DNA of 64,000 nucleotides from Planctomycetota bacterium (GTDB taxonomy: Bacteria > Planctomycetota > Planctomycetia > Pirellulales > Lacipirellulaceae), in the NCBI GenBank assembly GCA_029781135.1, contig JAKOXH010000071.1, forward strand, positions 1-64,000, in the 5' to 3' direction. This document shows positions 46,176 through 55,423 of the stretch, in pieces (positions within the stretch are counted from its first letter, which is position 1; every line of letters starts with the position of its first letter). The position numbers were made by a program, and so were the translations under genes. The notes beneath the pieces are model-generated. The model had not been told where the DNA came from, ran no database searches, and was given only the letters and a program-made list of their open reading frames with translations.

Positions 46176-47882
46176 TCATTGCTCAATATCCCACTGCCCC
46201 AACGCGCGGAGCCGTTCGATTTCCGCGGCCGCCATTTGTTTGAGCCGGTGGTAGTCGGATTTGCCCGTGCGGTTGAGCGGCAGCCCGCCCGCTTCCAGCA
46301 TCACATAATGTGCCGGCCGCATGTACGAGGCAATTCCTTGGGCGTGGGCTTGCAGGTGCGCGCACGAAACGTCGTGACCAGGCGGCGGCGCGACGAACAG
46401 CACGATCGCCTCGCCGATCATGTCATGGGGCTGCCCGACGGCCGCGCACATGCCCACCTCATCGTCCAATTGGGCAAAGTGCTGCTCGATTTGGGCCGGA
46501 TGCACCTGAAAGCCTTTCGGCTTGATGACCAGCTTCGACCGGCCGGCCAGCACCAAACCACGGTCATTGAGGTAGCCTAAATCGCCCGTGTAGCAGTAGC
46601 CATCGCTCGAAACCGTGTTGCGATACGCCTCGGCGTTGCCGACGTAATCGATGAACACCTGCGGCCCACGAAAGCAGATTTCGCCGGTTTCGCCCTTGGG
46701 CAGTTCGTCGCCGGCGGTGCCGTCGGTGTTCATCGGCTGGCGGATCGAGAGGGGCGTAATCGGCATCGGGATGCCGACGCCGTTCACCATGTAATCGACG
46801 TCACACGTGAGGCCGGTGTACGTGACGAACCCGGCCATTTCCGTCATGCCGAGCCCCGTGGCCACGTGGGGAATCATGTCGCACAGTTGCTGCACGAACG
46901 GCCGCGTTACCTGCTGGCCGCCGAACATCGCCCAACGGAGCGAGCGGAGATCGTACTCCGAGTAATTCGGCAAGTGCCACTGCATTTGGAACATCGAGGG
47001 AATCTGCCCCATCGATTCGACTTGGTACCGCTCGATCGCCTGCAGCGACTTCTCCGGATCGAAGCGATGCAAGATGACCGCCGTGCCACCGGTGAAGAGC
47101 GTGGTCATCAATTCCTCACCCTGACAGCCCACATGCGACGGCGGCAGGTTCACGAGCATCCGCCGAATATCGAACCAACCGCACCCGCCCGCCAGGCAAA
47201 GATTCTGCACCGTGATATTGCGATGCGACAGCAGCGCGGGCTTGGGCAACCCGGTCGAACCAGTCGTGTAGATGACTTGCGCCCCGTCGGTCGGCTGCAC
47301 TGCCTTCGTGAGTGATTCGTAAGTGCTGACCAGCGCCCGGTTCGTGCGAGTGGCCGGGCCGACCTCAAAGAACTCGTGGCCATTCATGACGTCTGGCAAT
47401 CGGCACTCGATATCGCCGCATACGACGAGGTGCTCGATGTAGTCGCACGATTCGCGCACCATTTCCGCAATGTGCGTGAAATCGCCGACCGCAGTCGAGC
47501 CGAGTGTCACGAAGCCCTTGGCTTGGATCAGGCCCAACGACCGCACCACCTCATCGGCCTTGAGCCGCGTATCGAGCGGGGCGTGGATCACGCCGATCTT
47601 GAAACAGGCGTACTCCAAGCAAATATGCTCGATCGTGAGCGGCAACAACGTCGCCAGAAAATCGCCACGCCGGTAGCCAAGTTCCACCAGCCGCAGCGCC
47701 ATCGCCGTCGATTGCTCATCCAACTCGCGATACGTCACCTGGCGGCCGGTATCGAAATCGATGATCGCCGTGTGATTCGGCCGCTCCGCCGCCCACTTCG
47801 CCACGACACCGTGCAACAAGTGCCGATCGGCGTAGCCGTTTTCGTAGTCCTTCCAAGTGTATTGCGGGATGTTCACAGCCAC
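46176..47882 (-). CDS. Acyl-CoA synthetase (AMP-dependent, ANL superfamily)
   Basis: 568 residues, GTG start at 47882 or 47876 with AGGTGA upstream. The adenylation loop is VIYTTGSTGLPKPALLSHRN. Later motifs are VATGLGMTEMAGF and YCYTGDLGYLNDRGLVLAGRSK, with the catalytic Lys in LNRTGKSDY near the C-terminus. It activates a carboxylic acid as acyl-AMP and then as a thioester, on CoA or a carrier protein. Substrate chain length cannot be told from sequence. No acyl carrier protein or ketosynthase is adjacent. Confidence 0.9.
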   Translation of the reverse strand: MAVNIPQYTWKDYENGYADRHLLHGVVAKWAAERPNHTAIIDFDTGRQVTYRELDEQSTAMALRLVELGYRRGDFLATLLPLTIEHICLEYACFKIGVIHAPLDTRLKADEVVRSLGLIQAKGFVTLGSTAVGDFTHIAEMVRESCDYIEHLVVCGDIECRLPDVMNGHEFFEVGPATRTNRALVSTYESLTKAVQPTDGAQVIYTTGSTGLPKPALLSHRNITVQNLCLAGGCGWFDIRRMLVNLPPSHVGCQGEELMTTLFTGGTAVILHRFDPEKSLQAIERYQVESMGQIPSMFQMQWHLPNYSEYDLRSLRWAMFGGQQVTRPFVQQLCDMIPHVATGLGMTEMAGFVTYTGLTCDVDYMVNGVGIPMPITPLSIRQPMNTDGTAGDELPKGETGEICFRGPQVFIDYVGNAEAYRNTVSSDGYCYTGDLGYLNDRGLVLAGRSKLVIKPKGFQVHPAQIEQHFAQLDDEVGMCAAVGQPHDMIGEAIVLFVAPPPGHDVSCAHLQAHAQGIASYMRPAHYVMLEAGGLPLNRTGKSDYHRLKQMAAAEIERLRALGQWDIEQ

Positions 47883-48184
47883 TCACCTGAAAACGACCTA
47901 GCCATGGATGGAATGCAGTTCGAAACTGCACTCCCCGCCGCCAAGAGCCCAACCGCTGCAACTCAGTTTGCGACGCGGTTTTTTTGTCCGCAGACGACGC
48001 AGATATTCGCAGATGCCGATTGATCTCGTCTCAGAAGTCGTATCGTCGCAACTGGTCGGCAGAATTAAGAGTCGGAGAATCTGCGATCATCTGCGCCATC
48101 TGCGGACTTCTTCATGATAGATGCGCACACGACAACCCGCGACCCCTGCCCATCGGTCGTAAACCCCAGAATGTTCGGGCAACT
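47883..48184. repeat. Gap with an inverted repeat of the CGCAGAT family
   Basis: 302 bp between two minus-strand genes. The inverted repeat spans 47986-48107: left arm GTCCGCAGACGACGCAGAT, right arm ATCTGCGCCATCTGCGGAC. The same family appears at 57172-57236 with a much shorter spacer. Nothing else was recognised in the gap. Confidence 0.8.
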
Positions 48185-49504
48185 CTATTCCTGCCGCATC
48201 TGCGTCGAGAGGCCGTACTCCAGTGGGCCAAACGCGTAGTCGGCCTCGGCGAAGAACGCCACGTGGCCCGACTTCGGTTTCTCGACGTGGGCGACAAACG
48301 AGCCGTCTTTCCCGGCTTCAAGCGGCTGCGAATCCCAATGATCGGGGCGGAAGTCCTTGTCTTCGGAGTGCGCGACCCACAGCTTCACGCCCTTGGGAGC
48401 CGGCGACGAATTCACGACCAGCCGCAGCTTCTCGCCGTCGTCATCGTGTTTCCACGAGAGATTCGGCAGCGGCTCGTTCATGGCAATGTGTTGGGCAAAA
48501 ACCGAAATCGTCGTGAGTGCCTTGTCTTTGCCGCCATCCAAACCGTGGCCGGCGTTCGGCACGTAGAACACATGCTTATCGCCCACGAGGCCATCCCAGT
48601 ACAAGTTGAGCGCGTCGATGACCCAGTAGCGATCGTTCGTGCCGTTGATAATCATCTTCGGCAGCGTAAGCTGGCTCCGATACGTGTACGGATCGACCCA
48701 CCGCCAAACTGGCACGTCGGGCTGTTTCTGCATGACATCGACGAGGCCCTTGAGCGTATAGTCGGCAATCTGTTCGCTATACCGGCCCCAAGTTTCCTTC
48801 TGATGCTTCATCTGGCGAGGCAGGTCGAGCGTATCGATCACGATCGGCGCGATGCCGGCCACGCGCTTATCGGCGACCGCGGTCAGCCACGTCGTCCAGC
48901 CGCGTTTCGATCCGCCCGTCACGACAAACCGCTCGATCTTCTGATTGTGCTTCTGCTGGGCAATTTCTTGGATCGCATCCATCGCCTTCACGGCGCTCTT
49001 CACCATCGGGAACAGCGCCGGCCAACTGGCGTCTTTCGTTTCCAGGTATTTCAAGAACGTCTCGCTGATGAGGTCATCTTCCGACCGGTCTCCCAGCAGC
49101 GGCTGATTCGGCACGCGATTCAAGATCGCCACCGGCATTTGGGCTGCCGTGGCAAGCTGCCGACCCATCGCCAAGTCGCCCGCGCCCAAGCGGTCCTCAT
49201 GGCTGCCGCCCGTGATGAACAGCAGCACCGTATCGCGATGCTGCAGATTGCTAATCGGGACGAAAACCGTGAGCGCATGTTTCCAAGTAATCCCTTCCCA
49301 CTTCTGCGACGTGAGGTCGATGTCATAGATCAGGAAGTCGCTGGTCTTGTCGTTCTTCAGCAGCTTCCAGCAATAGGCATCGTCCTGGGCAGCGACGTAA
49401 TCTTGCAGTGCCGTGGGAGCATCATGGGGATCTTTCGCCAGGGCCGAGAGACAACCCGTTCCAACCACCAGCGAGAACAACAAAGAGCAAACGACATTCC
49501 GCAT
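48185..49504 (-). CDS. PhoPQ-activated pathogenicity-related (PqaA-like) hydrolase
   Basis: 439 residues from ATG at 49504, with GGGAGG six bases upstream. A signal peptide covers about 1-24 (LLFSLVVGTGCLSALA). The PqaA family pattern is clear: DYVAAQDDAYCWKLLKND, HALTVFVPI, LLFITGGSHEDR, and the nucleophile elbow VVTGGSKRGWTTWLTA, plus KMIINGTNDRYWVIDAL and FYVPNAGHGLDGG with acid and His. An alpha/beta hydrolase acting in the periplasm is expected; the substrate is unknown. A long open frame on the opposite strand (47984-49579) is a shadow. Confidence 0.88.
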   Translation of the reverse strand: MRNVVCSLLFSLVVGTGCLSALAKDPHDAPTALQDYVAAQDDAYCWKLLKNDKTSDFLIYDIDLTSQKWEGITWKHALTVFVPISNLQHRDTVLLFITGGSHEDRLGAGDLAMGRQLATAAQMPVAILNRVPNQPLLGDRSEDDLISETFLKYLETKDASWPALFPMVKSAVKAMDAIQEIAQQKHNQKIERFVVTGGSKRGWTTWLTAVADKRVAGIAPIVIDTLDLPRQMKHQKETWGRYSEQIADYTLKGLVDVMQKQPDVPVWRWVDPYTYRSQLTLPKMIINGTNDRYWVIDALNLYWDGLVGDKHVFYVPNAGHGLDGGKDKALTTISVFAQHIAMNEPLPNLSWKHDDDGEKLRLVVNSSPAPKGVKLWVAHSEDKDFRPDHWDSQPLEAGKDGSFVAHVEKPKSGHVAFFAEADYAFGPLEYGLSTQMRQE

Positions 49505-50201
49505 ACCAAACCTCCCGGGGTAAAAGGACGATCTATCGCCCTGGGCGCACAAGTCAACTTAGTAAGCCTTTCATACTAACACAGGCCGATTGAAGATGCG
49601 CCCCATTTTCTGCTGCCAACGCCCAGCACGTGTGAGCGTCTCGATGGTGGGTGGAAAAATGCCCTGATGCGAGTTGAGGCTCGCACGGCCCGCGAATCCC
49701 AGCGGGATTCAATCTTTCAGCCCAAGGGTTGGTCGGCTCGGCGACCTACCCTGGGTAAAGATGCGAATCCACGAATCCTACTCTGAAAGAGTTGAATCGA
49801 ACGCGTTGGCGGATGGAACTCTTTCAGAGTAAGAGTAACCGGGTAGTTCGAACCGCCTTCCCAGGGTAGGCCGCTGCGCGGCCATCCCTGGGCTAAATGA
49901 TGCAATCCCTGCGAGGCTGTGATTTTTTTGAACTCGAGCAAGCAGTATCTGGGGTGGCATGCTCTCGCGAATCGCAGCATGCCCACACTCGCGGCAAAGC
50001 GAGACCGATTCGCGTGAGCATGTTGTCGCGAGTGAGGGCATGCCACCCTGGTCACAATAAAATCACAGCCTCTTCGGGATTGGACAAACCATCCTGCATT
50101 GCGACCTAGTCCGCCCACAATCCTGGCGCTCACACGCCCAGCACCCGCGCCATGCGCAGAACAATCGACTGCTAAAACGCGGCGACGTAAGCACCGGCCC
50201 A
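49505..50201. repeat. 697-bp gap filled with nested and dispersed palindromes
   Basis: At least three palindromes are present. (a) TACTCTGAAAGAGTT (49779-49793) and AACTCTTTCAGAGTA (49817-49831) form a perfect 15-bp inverted repeat. (b) GAGGCTGTGATTTT (49913-49926) and AAAATCACAGCCTC (50059-50072) form a perfect 14-bp inverted repeat enclosing GGGTGGCATGC...GCATGCCACCC. (c) Two palindromic elements with CCTACCCTGGG-type ends (49717-49758 and 49861-49896) flank (a). No coding frame was accepted. Confidence 0.8.
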
Positions 50202-51419
50202 TCACTCGCTGAACAAGTCGTTCCCGGCAATCGTCGACCGGGCACGGTAGGCCGCCATGTCGATGCTCTCGCTGAGGAACGTTACCGAACCATCGGCCAT
50301 GAGAAAATTGCAGCCGCCCCGATGATCGCTGCGGTAATTACTCACCGCGTGCTTTCCGCCGTCGTAACTGGCCAGGCAAATATGCTTGCCATCCGTTGCG
50401 ATCTGGCCGTAGTCCAGCAACAGCGTTCCCAAATCGAGATACGTGTCGGTCACGGGCGACTTGTTCATGGGCTCGATGGTGCACCCATAAATACTGGGTT
50501 TAGGCCCCAGCTGCGCAAGGTAAGCCGTGCTGTTTGGCTCACCGATAATCCACCCGATCGTGGCGATCGATGGCTGTCCCTTGGGGTCCGCCGTCGGCCC
50601 AGTGCAACCCGGCAGATGGCAAACTCGCCACCTCGGGTCGCCGCTGGCGTCTCCCAGGGCGATCGTCTTACTCGTGCCGTCCGTAATCTGGCGAATGGAT
50701 GCTCCCCACGCCAAACTGAACATGCCTTGCGTTTCTCTCTTGATCCGGCCAAATTTTGGCTTCATCAAAACATCGGGCTGAATGCAGAACGCATCGGTGT
50801 AACCCATGCAGTAAGCGTACTCGGTAACGCCATAAAGGTTATTGGGTGGCGACCACTTGGGATCCATCAGCGGATCGGACAACGGATTGGGAGCACCAGA
50901 CGAGGGGCACTTGAAGACCGCGATCGTAGTTTCCGCAACATGCGCTCCTTGATTTTCCCAGGCCTTCTTGGGGTCATAGACATTGTGCAGTGCCGCCTCC
51001 TCAAAGTAGGGCAGCAAGGCCGCGTTGGCGTTCGTAAAGACGTCCGTCGTCGATAACATTTCTCCGCCCTGGGGAAACGACTTGCGGGCGGAGTGATAGT
51101 TCTGCAGCGCCAGGCCAAACTGCTTGAGATTATTGCTGCATTGCGACCGACGCGCCGCCTCGCGCGCCGCCTGAATCGCCGGCAACAAGAGCGCGACCAA
51201 GATCCCGATGATCGCGATCACGACCAGCAGTTCGACCAGCGTAAAACCGTGTAGGTCAGTACGTCCGCCGAGCCGAGGCGGACGATTTCGCTGGGCCGCT
51301 CGGCTCGCGGCCCCGACATAGCTAAAACCAGCTTGTATTGTCTGGCGATGCTCGGCGAATAGCCGGCGAGCGAACTTAGAATGGTTGCTCGAGTGCGTGC
51401 AAGAGTCGGAGATAGCCAT
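50202..51419 (-). CDS. DUF1559 prepilin-like protein with repeat-derived leader
   Basis: 405 residues from ATG at 51419. The cleavage and methylation motif is G-FTLVELLVVIAIIGILVAL (G58/F59), followed by LLPAIQAAREAARRSQCSNN, which defines DUF1559. The C-terminus carries the H-X9-DG motif as HRGGCNFLMADGSVTFLSE. The leader before the cleavage site is 58 residues, far longer than usual, and residues about 35-55 are encoded by a dispersed GC-rich repeat (51257-51317). Between the repeat and the motif no in-frame start codon exists. Pseudopilin-like, type II secretion-related. Function of this large family is unknown. Confidence 0.87.
   Translation of the reverse strand: MAISDSCTHSSNHSKFARRLFAEHRQTIQAGFSYVGAASRAAQRNRPPRLGGRTDLHGFTLVELLVVIAIIGILVALLLPAIQAAREAARRSQCSNNLKQFGLALQNYHSARKSFPQGGEMLSTTDVFTNANAALLPYFEEAALHNVYDPKKAWENQGAHVAETTIAVFKCPSSGAPNPLSDPLMDPKWSPPNNLYGVTEYAYCMGYTDAFCIQPDVLMKPKFGRIKRETQGMFSLAWGASIRQITDGTSKTIALGDASGDPRWRVCHLPGCTGPTADPKGQPSIATIGWIIGEPNSTAYLAQLGPKPSIYGCTIEPMNKSPVTDTYLDLGTLLLDYGQIATDGKHICLASYDGGKHAVSNYRSDHRGGCNFLMADGSVTFLSESIDMAAYRARSTIAGNDLFSE
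51257..51317. repeat. Dispersed GC-rich repeat inside the DUF1559 leader
   Basis: Two adjacent hairpins, GTCCGCC-gagccga-GGCGGAC and GGCCGC-tcggctc-GCGGCC, with CCGAGC/GCTCGG pairing between them. The minus-strand reading encodes VGAASRAAQRNRPPRLGGRT, a peptide string I associate with such repeats in many bacterial gene predictions. The repeat is in frame with the prepilin motif. Confidence 0.7.
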
Positions 51420-51494
51420 AAAAACATCCAGGCCGCGTGAGTCGGTAATACTCACGCGGCCTGACAATTCCCTTGGACAATCGAAATCAGCGAC

Positions 51495-52565
51495 CTAGCG
51501 GCGACGAATTGCCGATAGTCCGACAACGCTCAGCAGCGCCAGGCAGGCCACGGCCGGTTCGGGCACGGCCGCGGAACTCAACCCGGAGCCGGCGCCGGAA
51601 GTATTGCCGAAGCGGGCAACCCAGGCCGCGTAATCGGCCGCATTGACCGTGCCTGGCGTATCCACTTCATTCTGCAGCGGTCCGCCGTTGCGCCACAAAA
51701 CATAGTCGGCCGCATCCACCGTGCCGTTCCCGTTGTAGTCGCCCGGCACACCCAACGAATAGGTGGCCGTAAACGTTCCCGTGAAATTGATTTCCGGCGT
51801 GCCTCCACCAAAGAGGAAATCAATCGGAACCGTCAGCGTCGCAAGATTGCCGGCCACGGAATAGCTGCCCATCGCCGTGCAGCGGTTCACCGTGCCTCCC
51901 GAATCGGTGCAATTCGGCCGGTGGCGCGTACCCAGGATCGGCTCAGATGCCGTGACGGTATCGGAACCGAAATAGCCCGGATCGCTAAGGTTCGCATCGT
52001 ACGTGCCGCTAGCACCTTCAATGTTAATTCCAAAGGGGTCGAACTGTCCCCCCGTAATTGTCTTAGCGCCCGCGGTTACGGTATCCATGGTCAGGACCGT
52101 GTCGCGACTGGCAAGGTAAAACTTAAGCGGCCCAAAACCGAAATCAGTTGTGTAATAAAATCCGTAGTTCGCGGGCGCCGCGGTGCCCGGGTTGGCATCG
52201 CCCCCCACGTTGGGATCACCAACCGTTCCGCCACCAATCTCCGGCAGCCAACTGCCGCTATTCGCCGCTGCCGCGCTGGCCGAAACAAACGCGATGCTGG
52301 TCGGGTTCATGACGTTGTCGACATTGACAGTAATCGTGCCGCTGTAAGTCGTGTTCAGACTGGTGCCGCCAGGATCTTGTGCGACCATCGGTGCCGACAA
52401 CGCATTAATCATGGCGTTCGCATGGAGCGAATTTGGCCCCGTCAATTGAAACACCACCTGCACTGCATCACTGCGACCACCGCCCAATATCAAGCCACTC
52501 GCCACCAAGCAACCGATGGCACGAATTCCTTGCGAAGCGAGCCAAGTGTGTACCTTGTCCGCCAT
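51495..52565 (-). CDS. PEP-CTERM protein with dockerin-type segment
   Basis: 356 residues. Signal peptide about 1-34. The body (about 35-265) is beta-rich, with no enzyme motif. Residues about 275-335 carry a dockerin-type segment (VPGDYNGNGTVDAADYVLWR and NAADYAAWVARFG). The C-terminus is the PEP-CTERM sorting signal: VPEPAVACLALLSVVGLSAIRRR. No exosortase is present in the window. It is expected to be processed and retained in the extracellular matrix. The gene lies 75 bp upstream of the DUF1559 gene on the same strand. Confidence 0.87.
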   Translation of the reverse strand: MADKVHTWLASQGIRAIGCLVASGLILGGGRSDAVQVVFQLTGPNSLHANAMINALSAPMVAQDPGGTSLNTTYSGTITVNVDNVMNPTSIAFVSASAAAANSGSWLPEIGGGTVGDPNVGGDANPGTAAPANYGFYYTTDFGFGPLKFYLASRDTVLTMDTVTAGAKTITGGQFDPFGINIEGASGTYDANLSDPGYFGSDTVTASEPILGTRHRPNCTDSGGTVNRCTAMGSYSVAGNLATLTVPIDFLFGGGTPEINFTGTFTATYSLGVPGDYNGNGTVDAADYVLWRNGGPLQNEVDTPGTVNAADYAAWVARFGNTSGAGSGLSSAAVPEPAVACLALLSVVGLSAIRRR

Positions 52566-52825
52566 AACATTCTCCCTCTCAATAGATCTGGTGAAAATTG
52601 TCTGTTCCCGATGTAAATCCCAGCAACCCGATTAAGTCGGGTTCTCACTTCTCCTCGCGGTCCTCTCCTCGTCGACGCTCCACTCTCAATTGTACATAAC
52701 CACGACTTCGTTCGCCAGCTTTTCGCCTGGCGCAGACAAGCGTCGCTGCCGCGCACCGCACGACAGCGACGTATTGACTCCGCGAAGCCCTTGTGGCATC
52801 TCGCCGATGTTGCCTTCCCCCTCGT

Positions 52826-53638
52826 TTAGCGGGAGCGCCGGCCGAGCCAGCTCAGTCCCGCGCTGCCCAGCAGCAGCAACAATCCGGAGGTTGGTTCCGG
52901 CACGTCCCGTGTCTTGAAGTTATCCCAGGTCATGTCGACCGGCAGGGCCAGCGGGCCCTGTGCGGCGCCGACGCCAAGCAAACCCGAGTAACCACTGGTC
53001 AGCGTTGCACCGGTCGCCGAGAGGTCCGTCTTCTGCTGATAGGCAACTACCCCGCCACCAACTTCCGTGACCGATCCGTACAACGTATTCCCAATAATAT
53101 CCAGTGAAAACGTGTAATCCTTGTTGGCCAAGTCCAAGGTAACCGTGCGCTGAGCGGGGCCGTCGTTGCCGATATCCGTCAAGCTGAGGCCCACAATCTG
53201 ATAGAACACCATTTCGCCAACGCCAGGCGCTTGACCAATGGCCTGCTCGAACATGTAGCCATAACCGTGCAGGCCACCGGGCGTATTTACGCCATTGAGA
53301 CGCGCCCCGACGCCATAGGCTAAACCGGTGGAGGGCTGAACCAAGTCCGACATGACGTTGACATCGGTAAAGGAAGGCTGAACGTAGCTCCCACCAAACC
53401 CATATTGAACGCCATTAATCGTAGCGCCGTTGGCGGGGGCCTTTATATGGTATTCGCCGGTGGACGCATCGAACGTCTGACCGGTGGAGAGCGTCAGACC
53501 CGTCAAGTGGGTCCACGCCGGATTCGCCGTGTCGTTCCCGTCCGAGAAATCGTCGGTGATGGTCGTAGCTCGGGCGGTTGAAAAGGCCATCAAACAGGCC
53601 ATCAGCAAATAAACTGTTCGACTCAAGTTGCACTTCAT
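52826..53638 (-). CDS. PEP-CTERM protein, lectin-like
   Basis: 270 residues from ATG at 53638, with GGGAGA ten bases upstream. Signal peptide MKCNLSRTVYLLMACLMAFS. The body (about 25-240) begins TITDDFSDGNDTANPAWTHLTG and looks like a laminin-G/concanavalin-type beta sandwich (VGARLNGVNTPGGLHGYGYM; KDYTFSLDIIGNTLYGSV). The end VPEPTSGLLLLLGSAGLSWLGRRSR is a clear PEP-CTERM signal. Similar in design to the neighbour at 51495-52565 but without a dockerin segment. Confidence 0.85.
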   Translation of the reverse strand: MKCNLSRTVYLLMACLMAFSTARATTITDDFSDGNDTANPAWTHLTGLTLSTGQTFDASTGEYHIKAPANGATINGVQYGFGGSYVQPSFTDVNVMSDLVQPSTGLAYGVGARLNGVNTPGGLHGYGYMFEQAIGQAPGVGEMVFYQIVGLSLTDIGNDGPAQRTVTLDLANKDYTFSLDIIGNTLYGSVTEVGGGVVAYQQKTDLSATGATLTSGYSGLLGVGAAQGPLALPVDMTWDNFKTRDVPEPTSGLLLLLGSAGLSWLGRRSR

Positions 53639-53898
53639 TAGCTCATCTCCCAATAGAAACTCGAAGAAAAAGGCGTGTAAATTACGGCTGAAATGCAAAA
53701 CCCCGCTGCGCAAGCAATTTCTGCTGACGTTCGCGATTTTGCGAATCAGACACAATCCTCATTTTAACAGGGTTTCCACGGGACGCCAGCAAAAATGGTC
53801 TGTTTTGGTGAATTTTTTGCCGTAATGCCGTGGGGCGCTAGCTATTTACCCCGTTCGCGGAATTGCTTGCCCCTCTGGGGCGTACCGAAAGGCAACCC

Positions 53899-55155
53899 TC
53901 AGCGGCTTAGGTCAGGCTTACCATCCCGGTCCGCATCCAGCGTCTTCAAATCGATTTCGTTGTACTGCCGTTGGTACGCCTCCTTGTCGCCCCCGGCGTA
54001 CGAGACCCACATCCGGAGGCCGGTGGCATCGTAAACCACGTCGACCACATTCCCACCCTTGATCGGGATGTGGTTGGCCAAATCCACCATCTTGGGTCCG
54101 TTCAACTTGCCGTACTCCCGTTTCAGGATGGGGAAGGCCCCCCGCCCCTCGTCGTTGTACACCACGCACGAGAGTACGTTCGGGGCAAACTCGTCCTTGG
54201 CGTCGTTGTCGTTCCAAATGATCACCTGGTTCTTTGCATCCTCCGGCGAGTGGGCCCGAATCTTCACGGCCCGGCGATCGGTCTGCCCATCGCCAAAAAC
54301 GAAGTGGTACCGCTTGGTGAGCGGCTGCGCCTGAAAGATCTCCAGTGCCCGCGTCAACGAGTCCGCATCATACAGCAGCGTCCGGAAGAACACCGTGAAA
54401 TGGGGCGCGTGGACCTGGTAGGGCATCTCTTTTTCCGGGGCATCGCCCATCTCGGCCAGCGCGATGCCCCGCACGTTCATGCCCGTGTGGGCGCCGATCA
54501 TCCCCGCGAACGTCGGAATCACGTGCGGCGTGCCGGCATCCGGAATGTAAACGACGATCACCGGAAACTCATGCGCCTTGAGTTCCAGCGACCAATCGAG
54601 ATTGCGCGTCATGTACAGGTGGCCGTCCTCGGTCGCTTTTCCCCAGGCGGCCACGCTGCTGCACGAGTAGGGCATGAGGAGCGGTGCCGCATGAAACGCC
54701 TGTAGCGATGCGAGCGGCACGCCCGAGCCATCGGCCAGCCCGGCCATTTCCTGCTCGACGCGGTCATCGGCGAACGCGGCCGATCGCGCCCACACTTCGC
54801 ACATGGTCGCCTGCGAAACTTTGAGCTCCTGCGTCACCCCTGCCAGCGCTGCCGGAACGAATTGCGCCATTTCCGGCTGCATGAGCTGGCCAAGTTGCCG
54901 GCCCATTTCGTACGGAGTGCCACGGACCACGACCAGCGGCACGGCCGTCGCGCCCTTGCCGACCACTGTGCGTGCACCGTGCAACCCACGATCCGCCGGT
55001 CGCGCGAAGACTGTTCCCGCCACGGCATCCTTGTGCGCGGGTTTCGCCCGCCCGCGAATCTGATCGTTCTTTTCACTAGCGCGCAAAACGCCAGAAGACA
55101 ATGTGAAAGCTAGCATGGCAACGAGCAGTCGTGAGCAGTTTGAGTTTGAAAACAT
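53899..55155 (-). CDS. C45-type N-terminal nucleophile hydrolase
   Basis: 418 residues with a signal peptide (about 1-26). VVRGTPYEMGRQLGQLMQPE matches the start of the C45 / acyl-CoA:6-aminopenicillanate acyltransferase-like family, and SCSSVAAWGKATEDGHLYMTRNLDW (C165 as likely nucleophile after autoproteolysis) is its hallmark. The rest (IGAHTGMNVRGIALAEMG, SCVVYNDEGRG) fits an Ntn alpha-beta-beta-alpha fold. An amidase or acyltransferase role is inferred; the substrate is unknown. The gene is divergent from the GntR regulator. Confidence 0.82.
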   Translation of the reverse strand: MFSNSNCSRLLVAMLAFTLSSGVLRASEKNDQIRGRAKPAHKDAVAGTVFARPADRGLHGARTVVGKGATAVPLVVVRGTPYEMGRQLGQLMQPEMAQFVPAALAGVTQELKVSQATMCEVWARSAAFADDRVEQEMAGLADGSGVPLASLQAFHAAPLLMPYSCSSVAAWGKATEDGHLYMTRNLDWSLELKAHEFPVIVVYIPDAGTPHVIPTFAGMIGAHTGMNVRGIALAEMGDAPEKEMPYQVHAPHFTVFFRTLLYDADSLTRALEIFQAQPLTKRYHFVFGDGQTDRRAVKIRAHSPEDAKNQVIIWNDNDAKDEFAPNVLSCVVYNDEGRGAFPILKREYGKLNGPKMVDLANHIPIKGGNVVDVVYDATGLRMWVSYAGGDKEAYQRQYNEIDLKTLDADRDGKPDLSR

Positions 55156-55352
55156 GATTGACCTGTGGGAATGAGGTGAAGCGTTCTGGATTGTGCCGTA
55201 GCAGGAACGGGCGGTCCGCGCTCCGCCCGCGCGTCGCGACTAAACGCACTTACTCAAGATTGTAACCGGTCGCGGCCAGTCCTGCCTGGGGCCACGTCCA
55301 ATTTTCCACATTCTTCCTCGCGCCTCGCCGCTCGCCGCTCGTCGCTTGCCCC

Positions 55353-55387
55353 TTGACACGCCGCCGCAGCTACCGTACTATTACGGT
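55353..55387 (+). promoter_or_regulatory. Promoter with overlapping operator for the GntR-ABC operon
   Basis: TTGACA (55353-55358), a 17-bp spacer and TACTAT (55376-55381) form a near-consensus sigma-70-type promoter. A perfect inverted repeat, ACCGTA-CTAT-TACGGT (55372-55387), covers the -10 element. It lies 37 bp before the GntR start, so autorepression is the simplest reading. GAGGA (55413-55417) is the ribosome binding site. Confidence 0.75.
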
Positions 55388-55423
55388 GGTACAGTTGGCC
55401 GACGCGGTTGGCGAGGACTTCCC

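Noticed and set aside
47984..49579. 531-codon open frame on the plus strand
   Set aside because: It lies opposite the PqaA-like gene, which has a signal peptide, Shine-Dalgarno sequence and family motifs. The plus-strand product is Arg/His-rich with no recognisable domain.
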